A DNA stretch of 64,000 nt from Hyphodiscus hymeniophilus (lineage: Eukaryota > Ascomycota > Leotiomycetes > Helotiales > Hyphodiscaceae), in NCBI GenBank assembly GCA_016508695.1, contig VNKQ01000002.1, positions 2,480,001-2,544,000 of the forward strand, read 5' to 3'. The translations under genes were made by a program, and so were the position numbers. Shown here piece after piece: positions 23,425 through 34,779 of the stretch. Position 1 is the stretch's first letter; each line of letters starts with the position of its first letter. A model generated the notes under the pieces. The model made no database searches. It saw nothing but the letters and a program-made list of their open reading frames with translations, and was not told the DNA's origin.

Positions 23425-25225
23425 ATGGAGTCTAGTTTAGATACAGCATTACTACAAATGCGCGCACCTCTTGTGGAGAAGCCGAACTCTCCTCCGCCAA
23501 CGCTCAATCGGGTATGTTGTTGTTTTTTGTCTACAAGTCGCCATGTTCTTGTGCGGTCTTCAGTGTTCACCCACGTGGTCGATCCGTTTCTTCAGCATTC
23601 AAAATCAATTGAACTAAGTCATGCAGATACGGCGTAAGAGCTCTTTTATTCGACGAATCGACTCTTCAGAAGAATGCCCAAGCCCACACGATTCAATTTA
23701 CGAAGCTTACAACATCACTGCCAGTGATGAGTCGTCCATCAGGACCGAACAAGCCATAGCCATGGTGCAAATACTTAAGGCGGAGACACAGCCTCCAAAT
23801 GATGAAAATGAGCGAATAATTCGGGATGCGGATTTCCGGTATGGTCGTGGGACAGTCCTAGATACTATCACGGAAAAGCATAGCAACGGGACCATACGGA
23901 GCATTGCTCGTCCTAAATCAGCGGACAACGTACATTACGTACCTTTCCTCGGCCATAGAGATAGCTTTATTGGTGCTAGGAGTCCGAGACGCAGACTTTC
24001 TTTCAGTATGGATGATGTGCAATTGATCAACCAATCGTATCACGAAGTGTGCCATGAAATCTACGCTTCCCCGAAGGTCAGTATTTGGAATCTCATTGCT
24101 TGGAAAGCATCATCGCCTCTTTTGCAATCTTTTTAATTTAAGTGTGACATGTTACTAACTCTTCATAATAGATACCTCTACAAGACCCAGTTGACCGTCC
24201 CGGAACACCACCAGGTATGCCCTCATGGACTGCTGCACAAACCGCCCGTCCTACCCTTACGCGTCGGAGCCAACGTAACTTTCCCAGCACGCCGAATCGA
24301 TTTCAACGCTTCTTAGGTATCGAAAGGTGGCCCGTCACCTTCTCATCTCGTGTTCCGTATCCCGATGCTGTTCGTGATGTCTCTGCACCAATAAATACGA
24401 GTGCAGCTCAGCAGGCGCCAAGATTCAGACCACCTCGAAGTGCTTATGGGCTCATTACTCGACATCCCTTCAACAATGCTCCCATTGCAACTGTGTCTGT
24501 CTCTCGAACCGGCTCGCCCATGTACGTCTCTTTACTATCATCTAATATGGCGAAGAGGTTAAATTTACTAACCTCACCATAGGAAGAAAGTTCGATTTAC
24601 TCCATCAACAACTGCCCGAGACTCAGCCGAGATCAACCTTCGCAACGCTGTGGAATCCACTGCGACCTCTGCGTTTCATCCCATGGCACCGATTCCACCG
24701 ATGCCTCCGAACGCTCAGGCAAGCTCAACGACCACGAAGCATCGACTCTGTCTCCACCGTAAAAAAAACCAACCCGCATCGTCTATGGCTGAGAATGTCA
24801 TCAACGTGCAGACTTCCATCAACGTTCAAGTAGCGCCCAACAATTCCACCCGCTCGGCAGCACTTCTGATGTCTGGTGCACGATCGCCTGGACTCTTCCC
24901 AGGACCTTCAGGTACTACATTCCCTGTCATTCAAGGCGACTTGGGAGGTGGCAACTACTTGAGTGAAAGTGCTACTCGAGATGGAAGAAACAGTAAACGA
25001 TTCTTGCCGTGCTTGAAATGTTTTTGGGGGAGGTGGGTTGAACGAGCAGGAAATCTTTGGGCAAACACATCCCGCTGTCTCTGCTTTGTCTGCTGTGGCT
25101 ATGAGTGTGATGATAATAGTACTGTCTATGGTGGTCATCCGTACGAGACGGCAAGTGGATATTTTGATCACTGTACAGAGAGTAGACGAGATGTGTTGGA
25201 GCAAACTCCTGCGTCAATGGTTTAA
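23425..25225 (+). CDS. Hypothetical fungal protein with Pro/Ser-rich body and Cys-rich C-terminal patch
   Basis: Exons 23425-23511, 23627-24076, 24172-24521 and 24583-25225 give 509 aa, all phases consistent. The N-terminal part holds basic patches (I-R-R-K-S-S-F-I-R-R, S-P-R-R-R-L-S-F-S) that look like phosphorylation targets. The middle is Pro/Thr/Ser/Arg-rich and probably disordered. Near residues 435-470 is a dense Cys/Trp patch (C-L-K-C-F-W-G-R-W ... C-L-C-F-V-C-C-G-Y-E-C) that could be a membrane-attached, palmitoylated or metal-binding element. No signal peptide and no enzyme domain. I do not recognise the family; the patch would be the best query for homologues. Intron 1 has a GTATGT donor. 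Confidence 0.65.
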
Positions 25226-25662
25226 AGTCTGTGAAGGACTGGATGCGGTATGACATTGTGGTGATGATCATGGATACATGGTACGAGTTGACATGGTTGG
25301 AGTAAAGTTTCATGGATTCGGCGAGGAGGGTGGTCATAGATTTGGCGAACCATTGATGATTGATGTTGGTTATTGCTATTATCTGCTTTCATGAGCAGGA
25401 TGAGCGTCATTTGACCATCGCGTCCCGAACTCATTTGCACGGCTAGACAATATTTCGCATTCATCTTTTACTCGTTCACTCCAATTAGCAATATCACCGT
25501 GCAGTCACGCTCTCCTCGAGTTCCAGTCCCCGACTGTTAGCCTGTGAGCTCCTTTGCCCAAGATATATCCAAGGCCAATCAAATCTAAAACGTCTCGCTC
25601 ATACTCCCCAATTATCACGAGCTCCACCATGGCCCCATCACAGCAAATCAATATCTGTCATA
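25226..25662. other. Intergenic between convergent genes
   Basis: Contains the 3' ends of the hypothetical gene and the FMN reductase gene. Nothing else is supported. Confidence 0.45.
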
Positions 25663-26280
25663 TCAACTCTTCTCCTCCTCAAAAGCCCTGACTAACTTGC
25701 CCCACCCCTCCGAAATTTCATCTCCCTTCGCTGCAGCTTCCCATGTCTGCCTCACTCCCTCATCAAGCACGCCCTCCACCGCTTTCCCGACCCCACCACC
25801 CAAAGCCAACTCCACTCCAGCCACACATTCACCACCTCTCAACCCCTTCCAAACCTCCTTTAAATGCACCGCACCTTTTCCGCCGCCATGTCCCCCGTAA
25901 CTGACAACCATCATCGGCTTCCCCTTCCACTCATGGAACAGGTGATCGAACGCCACTTTCACCACGCCCGGGATGGACCAGTTATATTGCGGGGTGAGGA
26001 AGATGAAAGCGTCGATTTGACGAATAGCCAGGGAGAAGGTGTTGACTTCCGGGTCTGAATATGGCGATGTTGATAAAGGGACGGGGAGCTTGGCGGGGAT
26101 TGTCCTTCCGGATGGAGAGAGTGGCATTGGGAAATCGGCTAGGTCGAGAGTGGTGAGTTTGATATGGGGTGTGGATGAGAGGCGAGGGGTTATGAGAGAA
26201 GTGAGCCAGTTTGCGATTGAAGGACCGACTCGAGGGGAGCGGATTGAGCAGATGACGAGGGCTATGGTCTTTTGCGCCAT
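25663..26280 (-). CDS. NAD(P)H-dependent FMN reductase / flavodoxin-like quinone reductase
   Basis: A single exon of 205 aa from ATG 26280. The N-terminal beta strand plus S-I-R-S-P-R-V-G-P loop is the flavin phosphate-binding loop of the NADPH-dependent FMN reductase family (PF03358 type). The second signature, P-Q-Y-N-W-S-I-P-G-V-V-K-V-A-F-D-H, and the G-G-H-G-G-G-K-G loop complete the flavodoxin-like fold. Length agrees with yeast Lot6-type and bacterial azo/chromate-reductase-type enzymes (about 180-210 aa). These cytosolic enzymes reduce FMN, quinones or related electrophiles with NAD(P)H, often in stress defence. It lies head-to-tail upstream of nothing operon-like; the catalase is the next gene on the same strand. 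Confidence 0.88.
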   Translation of the reverse strand: MAQKTIALVICSIRSPRVGPSIANWLTSLITPRLSSTPHIKLTTLDLADFPMPLSPSGRTIPAKLPVPLSTSPYSDPEVNTFSLAIRQIDAFIFLTPQYNWSIPGVVKVAFDHLFHEWKGKPMMVVSYGGHGGGKGAVHLKEVWKGLRGGECVAGVELALGGGVGKAVEGVLDEGVRQTWEAAAKGDEISEGWGKLVRAFEEEKS

Positions 26281-26952
26281 TGTTGGAGTCAGATGGTCGG
26301 ATCAGGTGACCGTTGTTGATTCGAGGAAGATGTGGTCTCGAGCCGAAAGGCTTTTTGCCAATTAACCCTTTGATGACTGCTTGTGGGCCAGAGCTTATTG
26401 TTCAGATGTGTTTGAAGAAGTGAGGATCCAATGTTGCGACAAGAAGTTGGCGATTGTGTGAGTAGTTCCGCTTCGTTTTCGAGATCTCATGCGCATCTCG
26501 TTGAAGAGGAGAGAGGATAAAGAAAAAGCCCTGGATTGTAGGTGGTCTTTGAATTGAAACCCAGGGCAGTCGAGTTCTGTCAACAAAAATGCCCATCCTC
26601 GTTGACGTGATTTGGGAAGGGGGGTTCGGACCGGGCGGAAGCGAGCAATGGGAACATGGTGTACAGAGTCTCGAGTCTTAATAAGAGATGGATATGTAAA
26701 GAGCCGAGAGAGCGAGATCATTGCGGACGAGAACGGGAATGATTGCCATAGTTCAGACCCGAGGAAAATTATTGTGCACAAATACGCTGAGCATCATACA
26801 ACTTTGGACTCGTAAGGTAGTCGAATCTGAGACGGCCAATTAATTCGCACAAAGAAGACATGGAGCGGCAAAGAACGCACTCCTCGATGAGAGTAGTTAT
26901 TGCCAATTTTTGTATCTGTATATTGTACATTTATCCAAGATCCTTATTCTAT
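26281..26952. other. Intergenic, FMN reductase promoter and catalase 3' flank
   Basis: About 670 bases. Minus-strand frames at 26395-26781 exist, but start weakly and show no family signature. Nothing is called. Confidence 0.4.
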
Positions 26953-28719
26953 CTAATGGGCAGTGACTCCATTGGAAGAACCGTTGACGCCATTAGCACT
27001 CGAATGCTTTGCCTTTATTGGCGCACCGTTGCTGTCGCTGTGACTCACCACAAAACCCTTCATTCCATTTGCATTTCTCAGACTCGAATCCTTCGCCATT
27101 CCATTATGCGTTCCGCTGAAAGTCAAGCCTCTGATACCATCATAACCCTTGATGCCAGTCGCGTTCTCGAGTCTGGTCGCCAAATCTTCAGAGACTTCAC
27201 GGAAGATACCAATCTGTCGCTTGATGATCTCCTGCTTTGTGCAGTTCTCCATGTGGCCAGAAATGTTCTTAATAAAACGCTCCTTAGCCTTATCATCGAA
27301 GACCTTCTCCCACAAGGCTCTTGGCGCGTTGAAATCTTCTTCGCGGATTTCTGACAAGAACGCCACCGCGTCGCTGGTGAATTGGCTGTGCAACTTATTG
27401 AGGTCGACAGTACGCTCGCGGAAGTGGATCGGCTCAATGGAGCTGATGTAGTTTGGTCGCGAGCCTTGGTTGAAGAAAGCCATGGACCCATCACGCTGGA
27501 AGTTCGCCATGCGGTAGTTAGGTCTCGGGCGGTTCACAGGAAGTTGCTGGTAATTCACGCCGACGCGGTGGCGATGAGCGTCAGCATAGGAGAAGAGTCG
27601 TGATTGCAGGACCGGGTCGGCTGAGGCCTCAATGCCAGGAACTATGTGCGAGGGATTGAACGCCACTTGTTCTATCTCTGCAAAGTAGTTGACTGCATTT
27701 TCGTTCAAGGTGAGCTCTCCGACTTCACGTAGGGGAAACTTGGCATGTGGCCAGACGTGGGTCATGTCAAAAACGTTGATCTTCTCTTGCTCCCACAACT
27801 CCTCGGCCTGCTTAGCAGACATAGTCTGGACTTCTAAGCTCCACTTAGGATAGTCGCCACGCTCGATGGCTCCATAAAGGTCTTTTTGGGAATAATCGGG
27901 GCCTTTTTCGCCAGCTTCCTCTTGTGTAAGAAACTTGGTACCTTGCTTCGACTTCATGTGGAATTGGCAGTATACCCATTCGCCCTTCTTATTAATGAGC
28001 TTGACTGTGTGCCCGAAATACCCATGCATGAAACGATATCCATCAGGGATACCACGGTCACCCATCAAGATCATAACTTGATGGACCGACTCAGGATTTT
28101 GCGAAAGATAATCCCAAAATACAGTCGAGTCATCCGCGTGTGTAAGATGCGTGGATGGATTCCGCTTTTGCGTGTGGATGAAGTGTGGGAATTTCGCTGG
28201 ATCTCTCAAAAAGAACACCGGCGTATTGTTGGCAACGATATCCCAATTTCCCTCATCGGTCTTGAACTTGACGGAGAAGCCTCGAGGATCACGGGCGCAA
28301 TCGTGAGACCCGGATTCGCCCCCAACGGTAGAGAAGCGGACTGTGATGGGGCATTCCTTACCCTCCTGGAACATATCTGCGAGACAGAGATCGTCGAGAG
28401 CTTTGGTTGTCCTGTATACACCGTGGGCTCCGCTTCCTTTAGCATGCACGACTCTTTCTGGGATTCGCTCGCGGTCGAAGTGTGCAATGAGGTCAATCAG
28501 ATGGAAGTCTTGGACGAGAAGTGGTCCGCTCTCGCCAGCTCTTTGGACTTCGTATGCATGAGGCATGGGTGCACCGTTTCCGGTGGTATACTGAAAGAAA
28601 TTAAGCATCACTCCGTGTCATCCACCAAGGGAAGAGCATACGACTGTATCTTGAGACTTCGCATTTCTGTCATCTTGATAACTGCGACATTGATCGCCAC
28701 TGGTCTTTGCCGAAGACAT
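26953..28719 (-). CDS. Monofunctional heme catalase (small-subunit type)
   Basis: Exons 28719-28642 and 28590-26953 join in phase (donor GTATGC at 28641, acceptor TTTCAG before 28590) to 571 aa. The catalytic His75 (V-V-H-A-K-G), the distal Asn in N-N-T-P-V-F-F near 147 and the proximal heme-ligand Tyr361 (R-L-F-S-Y-A-D-A-H-R-H-R) are intact. R-F-S-T-V-G-G-E-S-G-S is the usual strand near the heme. The length is that of clade-3 small-subunit catalases with an extra C-terminal 60-70 residues rich in Asn/Gly/Ser. There is no C-terminal SKL-type peroxisomal signal and no signal peptide, so a cytosolic place is likely, though internal peroxisomal signals occur in this family. Reaction: hydrogen peroxide to water and oxygen. 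Exon 1 is only 26 codons and is missed if the first ATG in exon 2 is taken. Confidence 0.93.
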
Positions 28720-29430
28720 TTTGACAGCAAATGTATTGAATTGACCACGGTTGATACAATGTCCTTGGAATATCGTTCAATAATATGAGGGAAAAGGCGG
28801 CATAGAGTGTGTATATATCATATAGGAACTGCGGGGCAAGACAGGAGTCTTCCATGATCTCAATGATCTCATTGCGTGAGCAATAAACCTCCCTTGATTC
28901 GCCAAAGATCAAGTAAATGAACTAGTAGTCCAAGCCAAAGAACATCTGGGTTGGCTCAATACCGGCTGTTGCAACACGGGACACAAATCCAGAGCGATCA
29001 CACCGCACAAAGTCAGGAAGACCTAAGAATCGGCGATGAATTTTGGAGGAGATTTTGCACCTACCATCATCCAAGCGGATTGAGGGTTCAAAATCCAATA
29101 TAGATTAAAATAAGCGATTCAAGTTGCCAGTTTCCCAATGGTGCGTTGTCCCCGGGTCTCGTAGCTTTCCAGCGAAGCTTGCGGTTGCATCAAATGTAGT
29201 CGTCATGAGGAGGTAGCTAGCCGCGGTGGCGGTGGGGCCAAGTGAGGCTCTTAAACGTCGCCGCATTAAATAGACGCCGTATTCTAAAGCAGATTCCAAT
29301 AGTAAGTCATTCATCAATGGCTTTTACTTGGGCTGTTCATTGGTTACTAGTTGTGGGCTTGACCAGCAGAACGGTTCGATGTAAAGGTCACTCAGACTTC
29401 ACCCACTTCGGCTGCGGTATGTGATCACGT
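28720..29430. other. Intergenic, catalase promoter up to the retrotransposon
   Basis: About 700 bases of normal composition ending in the 5-bp target site CACGT (29426-29430). No gene is supported. Confidence 0.5.
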
Positions 29431-29534
29431 TGTCAAGAATACCTGAATAAGCACTTAGTAATCACTCTTATATATTGGAGAAATCTCTGTAATACTAAGA
29501 GTTAGTTATCGAATATATTACTTAATTCGCAATA
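29431..29534 (+). repeat. 5' LTR (104 bp)
   Basis: Starts with TG and ends with TA; the expected final CA appears changed to TA. It differs from the 3' LTR at seven positions, all transitions. Confidence 0.95.
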
Positions 29535-29551
29535 GATTAGAAGTCTCGTGC
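29535..29551 (+). other. Putative primer-binding site, half-tRNA type
   Basis: GATTAGAAGTCTCGTGC directly follows the 5' LTR. Its complement reads like the 5' side and loop of a tRNA anticodon arm with a C-U-UCU-AA loop, i.e. tRNA-Arg(UCU). Internal (half-tRNA) priming is known in the copia group. The tRNA match is inference from the loop grammar. Confidence 0.5.
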
Positions 29552-30462
29552 TATACTTACTTGCGTAACTAATTAAGTGCTAATTAATTCGATTCTTATT
29601 AATAATAGTATTCTTATAACTTTTAATATAACCTTCTTATCTCTATACTCTTACCGAATTAGTTACCTCTAAAGATAGTATAATTACTATTTTTAATAGT
29701 AATAATTACGCTAAGTAATATATTAATATAAAGATAGTATTATTAACTATATATTATTTCCGTATTATTATTAGTAATAAGCTAATATTACCTAATAACG
29801 TATTTATCGCAATTCGATAAGACTATAATAAACGCCTAATAACTACGTTATAGATTCTTAATACCTTAATCTCTTAAAGTCTTTATTCGATCGTTAAAGG
29901 GAATATAAAAATAGAGAATACTATAAGCGTATAAGAGAACTATAAGGTATTTAATAAGAGTTAAGACCCTCTCTTTTATAATACTATAAGGGAATAGTTT
30001 AATCGTCTCTCGTATAACTTTAAAGAGGAGATAATTCGCGACTTCGTCTTTAAGTTAAAGTAATATTAAATATAACTTAAGGACTTAGTTATATTAATTA
30101 CTAACGTAGCGATTCTCTCTCGACTCTTAAGCTTACTATTACTCGATAATATACTTTGGGTTTAGGCTAAGACTTACGTCTAATATATTAGACTTAGTCT
30201 TAAGAATATAGTTATATCTTTATAAATTACTAAGTCTATAATTCTTACTTTAATTAAGAATATACTAACCTTTATAGCCTTTATAAACTTTATAAATTCA
30301 ATAAGCGTTAATACAAACTAACAAGCTAATTAGTTATATAAGAAAAGAGGCAATTAGTATAAGAAGAGACGAGGCCGATATATTAAGAGAAACTAGGGAA
30401 GAGGTAATAGAGATAAGTTAAGGTCTTTGTTTAGGGGAGTATATAAACCTTAAATAAATAAA

Positions 30463-30504
30463 TATAGCTTTTACTATACTAAGGGTTATTATAAGAGAGA
30501 TTAT
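30463..30504 (+). other. RIP-altered gag CCHC zinc knuckle
   Basis: In one frame, Tyr codons stand exactly at the four ligand positions of a C-x2-C-x4-H-x4-C knuckle (30463, 30472, 30487 and 30502). TGC/TGT and CAC/CAT become TAC/TAT by the same G-to-A or C-to-T change, so all four ligands appear lost. Confidence 0.6.
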
Positions 30505-31504
30505 TAGAGGAAGAAAAAAGTACAAACTAAGTAGTTAAAAAAGAATAAGGAGAGAGAGAAACCGTTTGCAAAAACTATAATTATAACTATAAACGTAACT
30601 ATTATAAAAGAATTCGAAGACGATAGTTTCCTTTATTCTTCTTATACTTTTCTAGTTAATATAAAGTTTATATATATATCTATAAGTACTCTAGTTCCCT
30701 AGATTATAAACTCTAGTATATTACGGTACTTCTTATACCTATTAAGGGATTTTAATAACTTTAAACAATAGGCCAAACTAAAGAAGGTTCGAATTACAAA
30801 TAATACTTATTATATAGTAAAAGGTTATAAGAATATTATATTACGGCTTAAATAAGGAAACCTTATACTTAAAAAAGCCTAATATATACTAGATTTTAAT
30901 TATAGGCTTATTAGCCTAATAGCTCTTAACTATAATAATATTATAATAATATTAGAAAATAAAACTATAAAGGGAATATATATAAGCAAAACTATTTTCG
31001 TTACGGACTCTAAAATAGGCTAGTATACTATATAAAACCACTAATATTCAAAGCCTATAGCGCTTACTATAGAATTTATAAATATAATACAATAAGATCT
31101 TATTACCTTACGCGCAATAAAGGAGACAATTATATAACTTGCGTATAAGCGAATAAGCTATATTAATACTCGATACTTATAATTATTACGTAACTATTCG
31201 AATAGTCTTAAGTTTTTAAAACAACCTCTTATAAGTAGGGATTAAATCTATAAACCTTATCTTATAGGCTAGATAAGAGTCTAATATAATAAGACTACTA
31301 ATATACGCGAGTATATAAAGGGAAAGAGACTTTATACTAATATCTCAAGTATATTACTACTCTTAATAAGAGGTTTTATATACTTCTTACTAGTTATAAA
31401 TAATATAACTCGAGCTTACTAAGTTAGGTTCTTATACGACAAATTTACTAGTAAAGTACTACTATATTTGTAAGATATTAAAAAGCTAATTGAAAACGAA
31501 TTAG

Positions 31505-33960
31505 GTAATTTAATAACTTATTAGAGAACTAATACTAATAGTAGGGAATTTAGTAATACCTTTATATTATAGCTTAAGGACTATAGGATTTAGTATAAGC
31601 CTAGTCCCCTATATAAGCACTAGCTTAATAAAGTAATAAAGAGGGCTATATAATTAATTAACAAAATAGTAAGAACTATATTATTTAAATTAAAGCTTTC
31701 TTTTTATATATAGTATTTTGTAACTAAATATGCCGTATAGTTATAAAATAGGCTCCCTATATCGGCACTATTATATAACTTAAAATCTACTAAAGAAGCC
31801 AATATAATACTAAAATATATATTACTTGCTATATAGAGAAATAAATTACTAAATCTCTTAAGTATTAAGGTATTTAGTTATCTTATAAGAGTTAAATTCT
31901 TAAAAGAAGTATATTAAGCAAAATATCGACTTATAATAAGAGAAGGTAAATACCTCTAAGTAAGCCTAACTTTAACTTAAATTACGCGCGTAATAAACCG
32001 TAATACTTTATAAGAGAGAGCTACTTTAATCGTTTAGTGCGACGAATATAAGTTCCTTAGATTAGAAGTACCTATTCTTAAGAAACTAGAGAAGCTAGTT
32101 AATAAGCTATTATTAGTAATACGGCCCTTAGCTAAGAGGAGAGATATATATAAAAACAAGGCGATATTAAAGACCCTTATATACTTATAGATTATACTAG
32201 TTATAGACTTTAGAGTAGTACTTATTTTATTAATTAAATAAGTAGATTAAGAACCTATTCTACTTATACTAGTTATAATACTTATATATATACTAAGTAT
32301 AATAAAGACTTTGATTTCTCAATTAGGTAAGACGGTTAAACTAACCTTAAAAGTAATTGTAATAGTTACAAAACCTTAGTTCCTATATATACTTATATAT
32401 AAAGTAATTACTACTTTAAAGGAAGAGGTATTTATAATTACTAAAACTACTTTATTTAACGACTTATTAGTTTTATATATAATAAAAGAAGATCTTATAA
32501 ACTAGAAGCTAGTAATTATTACTAAATTACAAGCTTAAAAAGACAATAAAACCTATAAGCTAATTAAGGGAGTACCTCTAGGAAGACTAATTACTATAAA
32601 GTAATAACAAAGAATAAGTTTAAGAGTAATAATATAATCAAGAGACGCAAAGCTAGGCTTATAGTAAGAGAGTTTAAATAATAATAGGAAATTAATTATT
32701 TCGAGACCTTTACTTTTATTATAAGGTATACGACTTTACAAATACTCTTAATACTTATTATAGCCAAAGACTTTAAAATCGATTAGTTAGACGTTAATAT
32801 TACGTTTTTTATTTTAGAACTAAAGGAAAATATATATATAAAAGTACCGGAATACCTCGAATTAATTAAGAAAATCAGTCTTAGTCTATATTACCTCAAA
32901 TTACTAAAATTACTATACGGCTTAAAATAGGCTCTAAAAGCTTAGTTTAAAAAAGTAATAGCTTTCTTTAAGACTTTACGTCTATAAATCTCACTTATAG
33001 ACCCAAATCTCTTTTATAAATTAGGCCTATATATTCTCTTATTTATTAACGATATACTAATTATAGGGGAGAAAATAGCTATAGCTCGAATTAAGGAAGA
33101 GATAATAGCAAAATAAGTATATAAAGACCTAGGACTAGTATACCTATTTGTAAGCTTTTAAATCGAGAGAAACTAATACGAAAGAATAATTAAGATTTAT
33201 TAATAACTTTATACCTTAAAGCTAATAAAATAGCTCTAAATAAAGACCTTAAGGCCAATTAGTATACCCCTCAAACTAGGTATTATACTTAAGCCAGTAA
33301 AGCTAGGAGATAAACTTTAAGAAATCAATTAAAAGCTATATCGAATAATTATAAGATTAACGATTTACTTCTTAAACTATATAAGATTCGATATATCTTA
33401 TATAATAAGACAACTCGCAAGATTTATAGCAAATCCCTTTATAACTCACTTTATTATTGTAATTCGACTTATATAATACTTTAATTATATAAAAGAAATA
33501 AAAATCACATATAAAGGGAAACTATAACTTAATATTTATTACTTTAATAATACTATATATAATAACGTAACTTAGATTACTAAATTCGATCGAAAGAGCT
33601 TTTAAGGTTACGTAATTATATAGAATAGGAGAGTTGTCTTATAGTCTACAAATCGTTAGAAATCGACTTTATTATTATTAATAAAAGTAGAGATTATCTT
33701 TATAAGTAAGAGAGGAAAAGAAATATTCTAGTTTCAAAAGATTATAAAAGACTTAAGTAAAATACTTTCGATTCTAATATTATATTATAATAATAATATA
33801 GTTATTATATAGTTTAACGATATAAGTAAATATTACGCAAAAGCTAAGTATATCGACCTATAATATTATTTCTTACGAAACGATTTAATTGCTTAAGATT
33901 ACTTATAAATATATTATATACTTAATATAAACTAACTTACTAATACTCTTACAAAATAAC
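31505..33960 (+). pseudogene. Copia pol remnant: integrase core, reverse transcriptase, RNase H
   Basis: The integrase core is visible near 31521-31660: the second catalytic-region motif now reads T-N-T-N-S-R-E-F, with Asp and Gly codons turned into Asn and Ser. The RT begins near 32640. L-D-V-N is at about 32788; L-Y-G-L-K followed by a stop where the family has Gln is at about 32911-32930; the active-site aspartate pair region at about 33044-33058 reads F-I-N-D-I-L. The RNase H strand (D-R-K-S ... G-Y-V) is near 33586-33625. Every change seen is C-to-T or G-to-A. No functional product. Confidence 0.85.
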
Positions 33961-34300
33961 TATTATAAAACGTAATAAAAAGGCATTATAAGACCTTGGG
34001 AATAAATATATAAGGGATAAGAAAATAAGGGATTTTAGGTAGTTATTTTATAGTTTTATAAGTCTATAAGTAGTCTATAAAAAGCAGTTTATAGTCTTAC
34101 AAGAAAGTAGAAATATAAGCTTAAGAAGACTAAGTACTCTTATACTATAGGCTAGTACGCTACTAGTGAGTACTAAACTCTTAAATCAAGAGATATAAGT
34201 ACTATAACAATGACTACGTTATTATAGGAGTTAATAAGGCTCAAATGGGGAAATAGTTTAATATAGTTAAAAACACTATAAATAAGGAGATTACACGTGT

Positions 34301-34307
34301 GGGGGAG
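34301..34307 (+). other. Polypurine tract of the copia element
   Basis: GGGGGAG immediately precedes the 3' LTR, the expected place for plus-strand priming. It is the only G-rich run in the element. Confidence 0.75.
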
Positions 34308-34411
34308 TATCAAGAATACCTAAATAAGCACTTAGTAATCACTCCTATATATTAGAGAAATCTCTGTAACACTAAGAGTTAGTTATCGAATATATCACTC
34401 AATTCGCAATA
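34308..34411 (+). repeat. 3' LTR (104 bp)
   Basis: Same length as the 5' LTR, 97 of 104 positions identical. Its first dinucleotide is TA in place of TG. It is followed by the target duplication CACGT. Confidence 0.95.
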
Positions 34412-34779
34412 CACGTGAGACACATTCTTAAAATGGTACCTGTGTTTTGTAGAGTGAATCCTTGGATCCAACTGACAGAACATTATCACACGCCATGAAG
34501 AAAATACACTTCCGTTGGGGGAGGTGAGCAGGGCTGCTTCACTAGCGATTTCAGATGGGAATAGTATGTACATTCATACCCCTACCAGAAATGATTCGAT
34601 TCAAGAGACAACGACAATTCGTACCCAATAATACAAGCGAATAATTTAGCTATCATAGTGACTGTAGAAATAAACGGAGATAAATAACAATCGACACTCT
34701 TCACGGCCATAGTACTGCCACACGATCAAATCCTTGCTCCCACCCATTGCCTACGATCCAAATCATGGATCAGAGCAAA
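34412..34779. other. Intergenic, 3' flank of the permease gene
   Basis: About 370 bases of normal composition after the target duplication. Nothing is seen. Confidence 0.5.

Larger units (their letters stand above)
29431..34411 (+). mobile_element. Complete but RIP-inactivated Ty1/copia LTR retrotransposon, 4981 bp
   Basis: Two 104-bp LTRs flank an AT-rich interior; the target site CACGT is duplicated on both sides (29426-29430 and 34412-34416). Plus-strand remnants occur in the order gag zinc knuckle, integrase, reverse transcriptase, RNase H. Integrase before RT is diagnostic for Ty1/copia. The interior has in-frame stops in all frames, many at places where the family has Gln or Trp, i.e. 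CAG/CAA to TAG/TAA and TGG to TAG, as expected for RIP. It lies between the catalase and the sugar permease and interrupts no gene I can see. Neither transposition nor expression of a protein is possible from this copy. Confidence 0.95.

Noticed and set aside
26860..27354. 164-codon plus frame at the catalase 3' end
   Set aside because: Mostly antisense to the catalase coding sequence; the hydrophobic start lies in its 3' UTR and has no support.
27886..28788. 300-codon plus frame across the catalase gene
   Set aside because: Antisense shadow of the catalase exon; runs over the catalase intron and first exon without its own signals.
29431..34411. Possible protein-coding gene in the AT-rich block
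   Set aside because: All frames are full of stops; features are those of a RIP-mutated retroelement.
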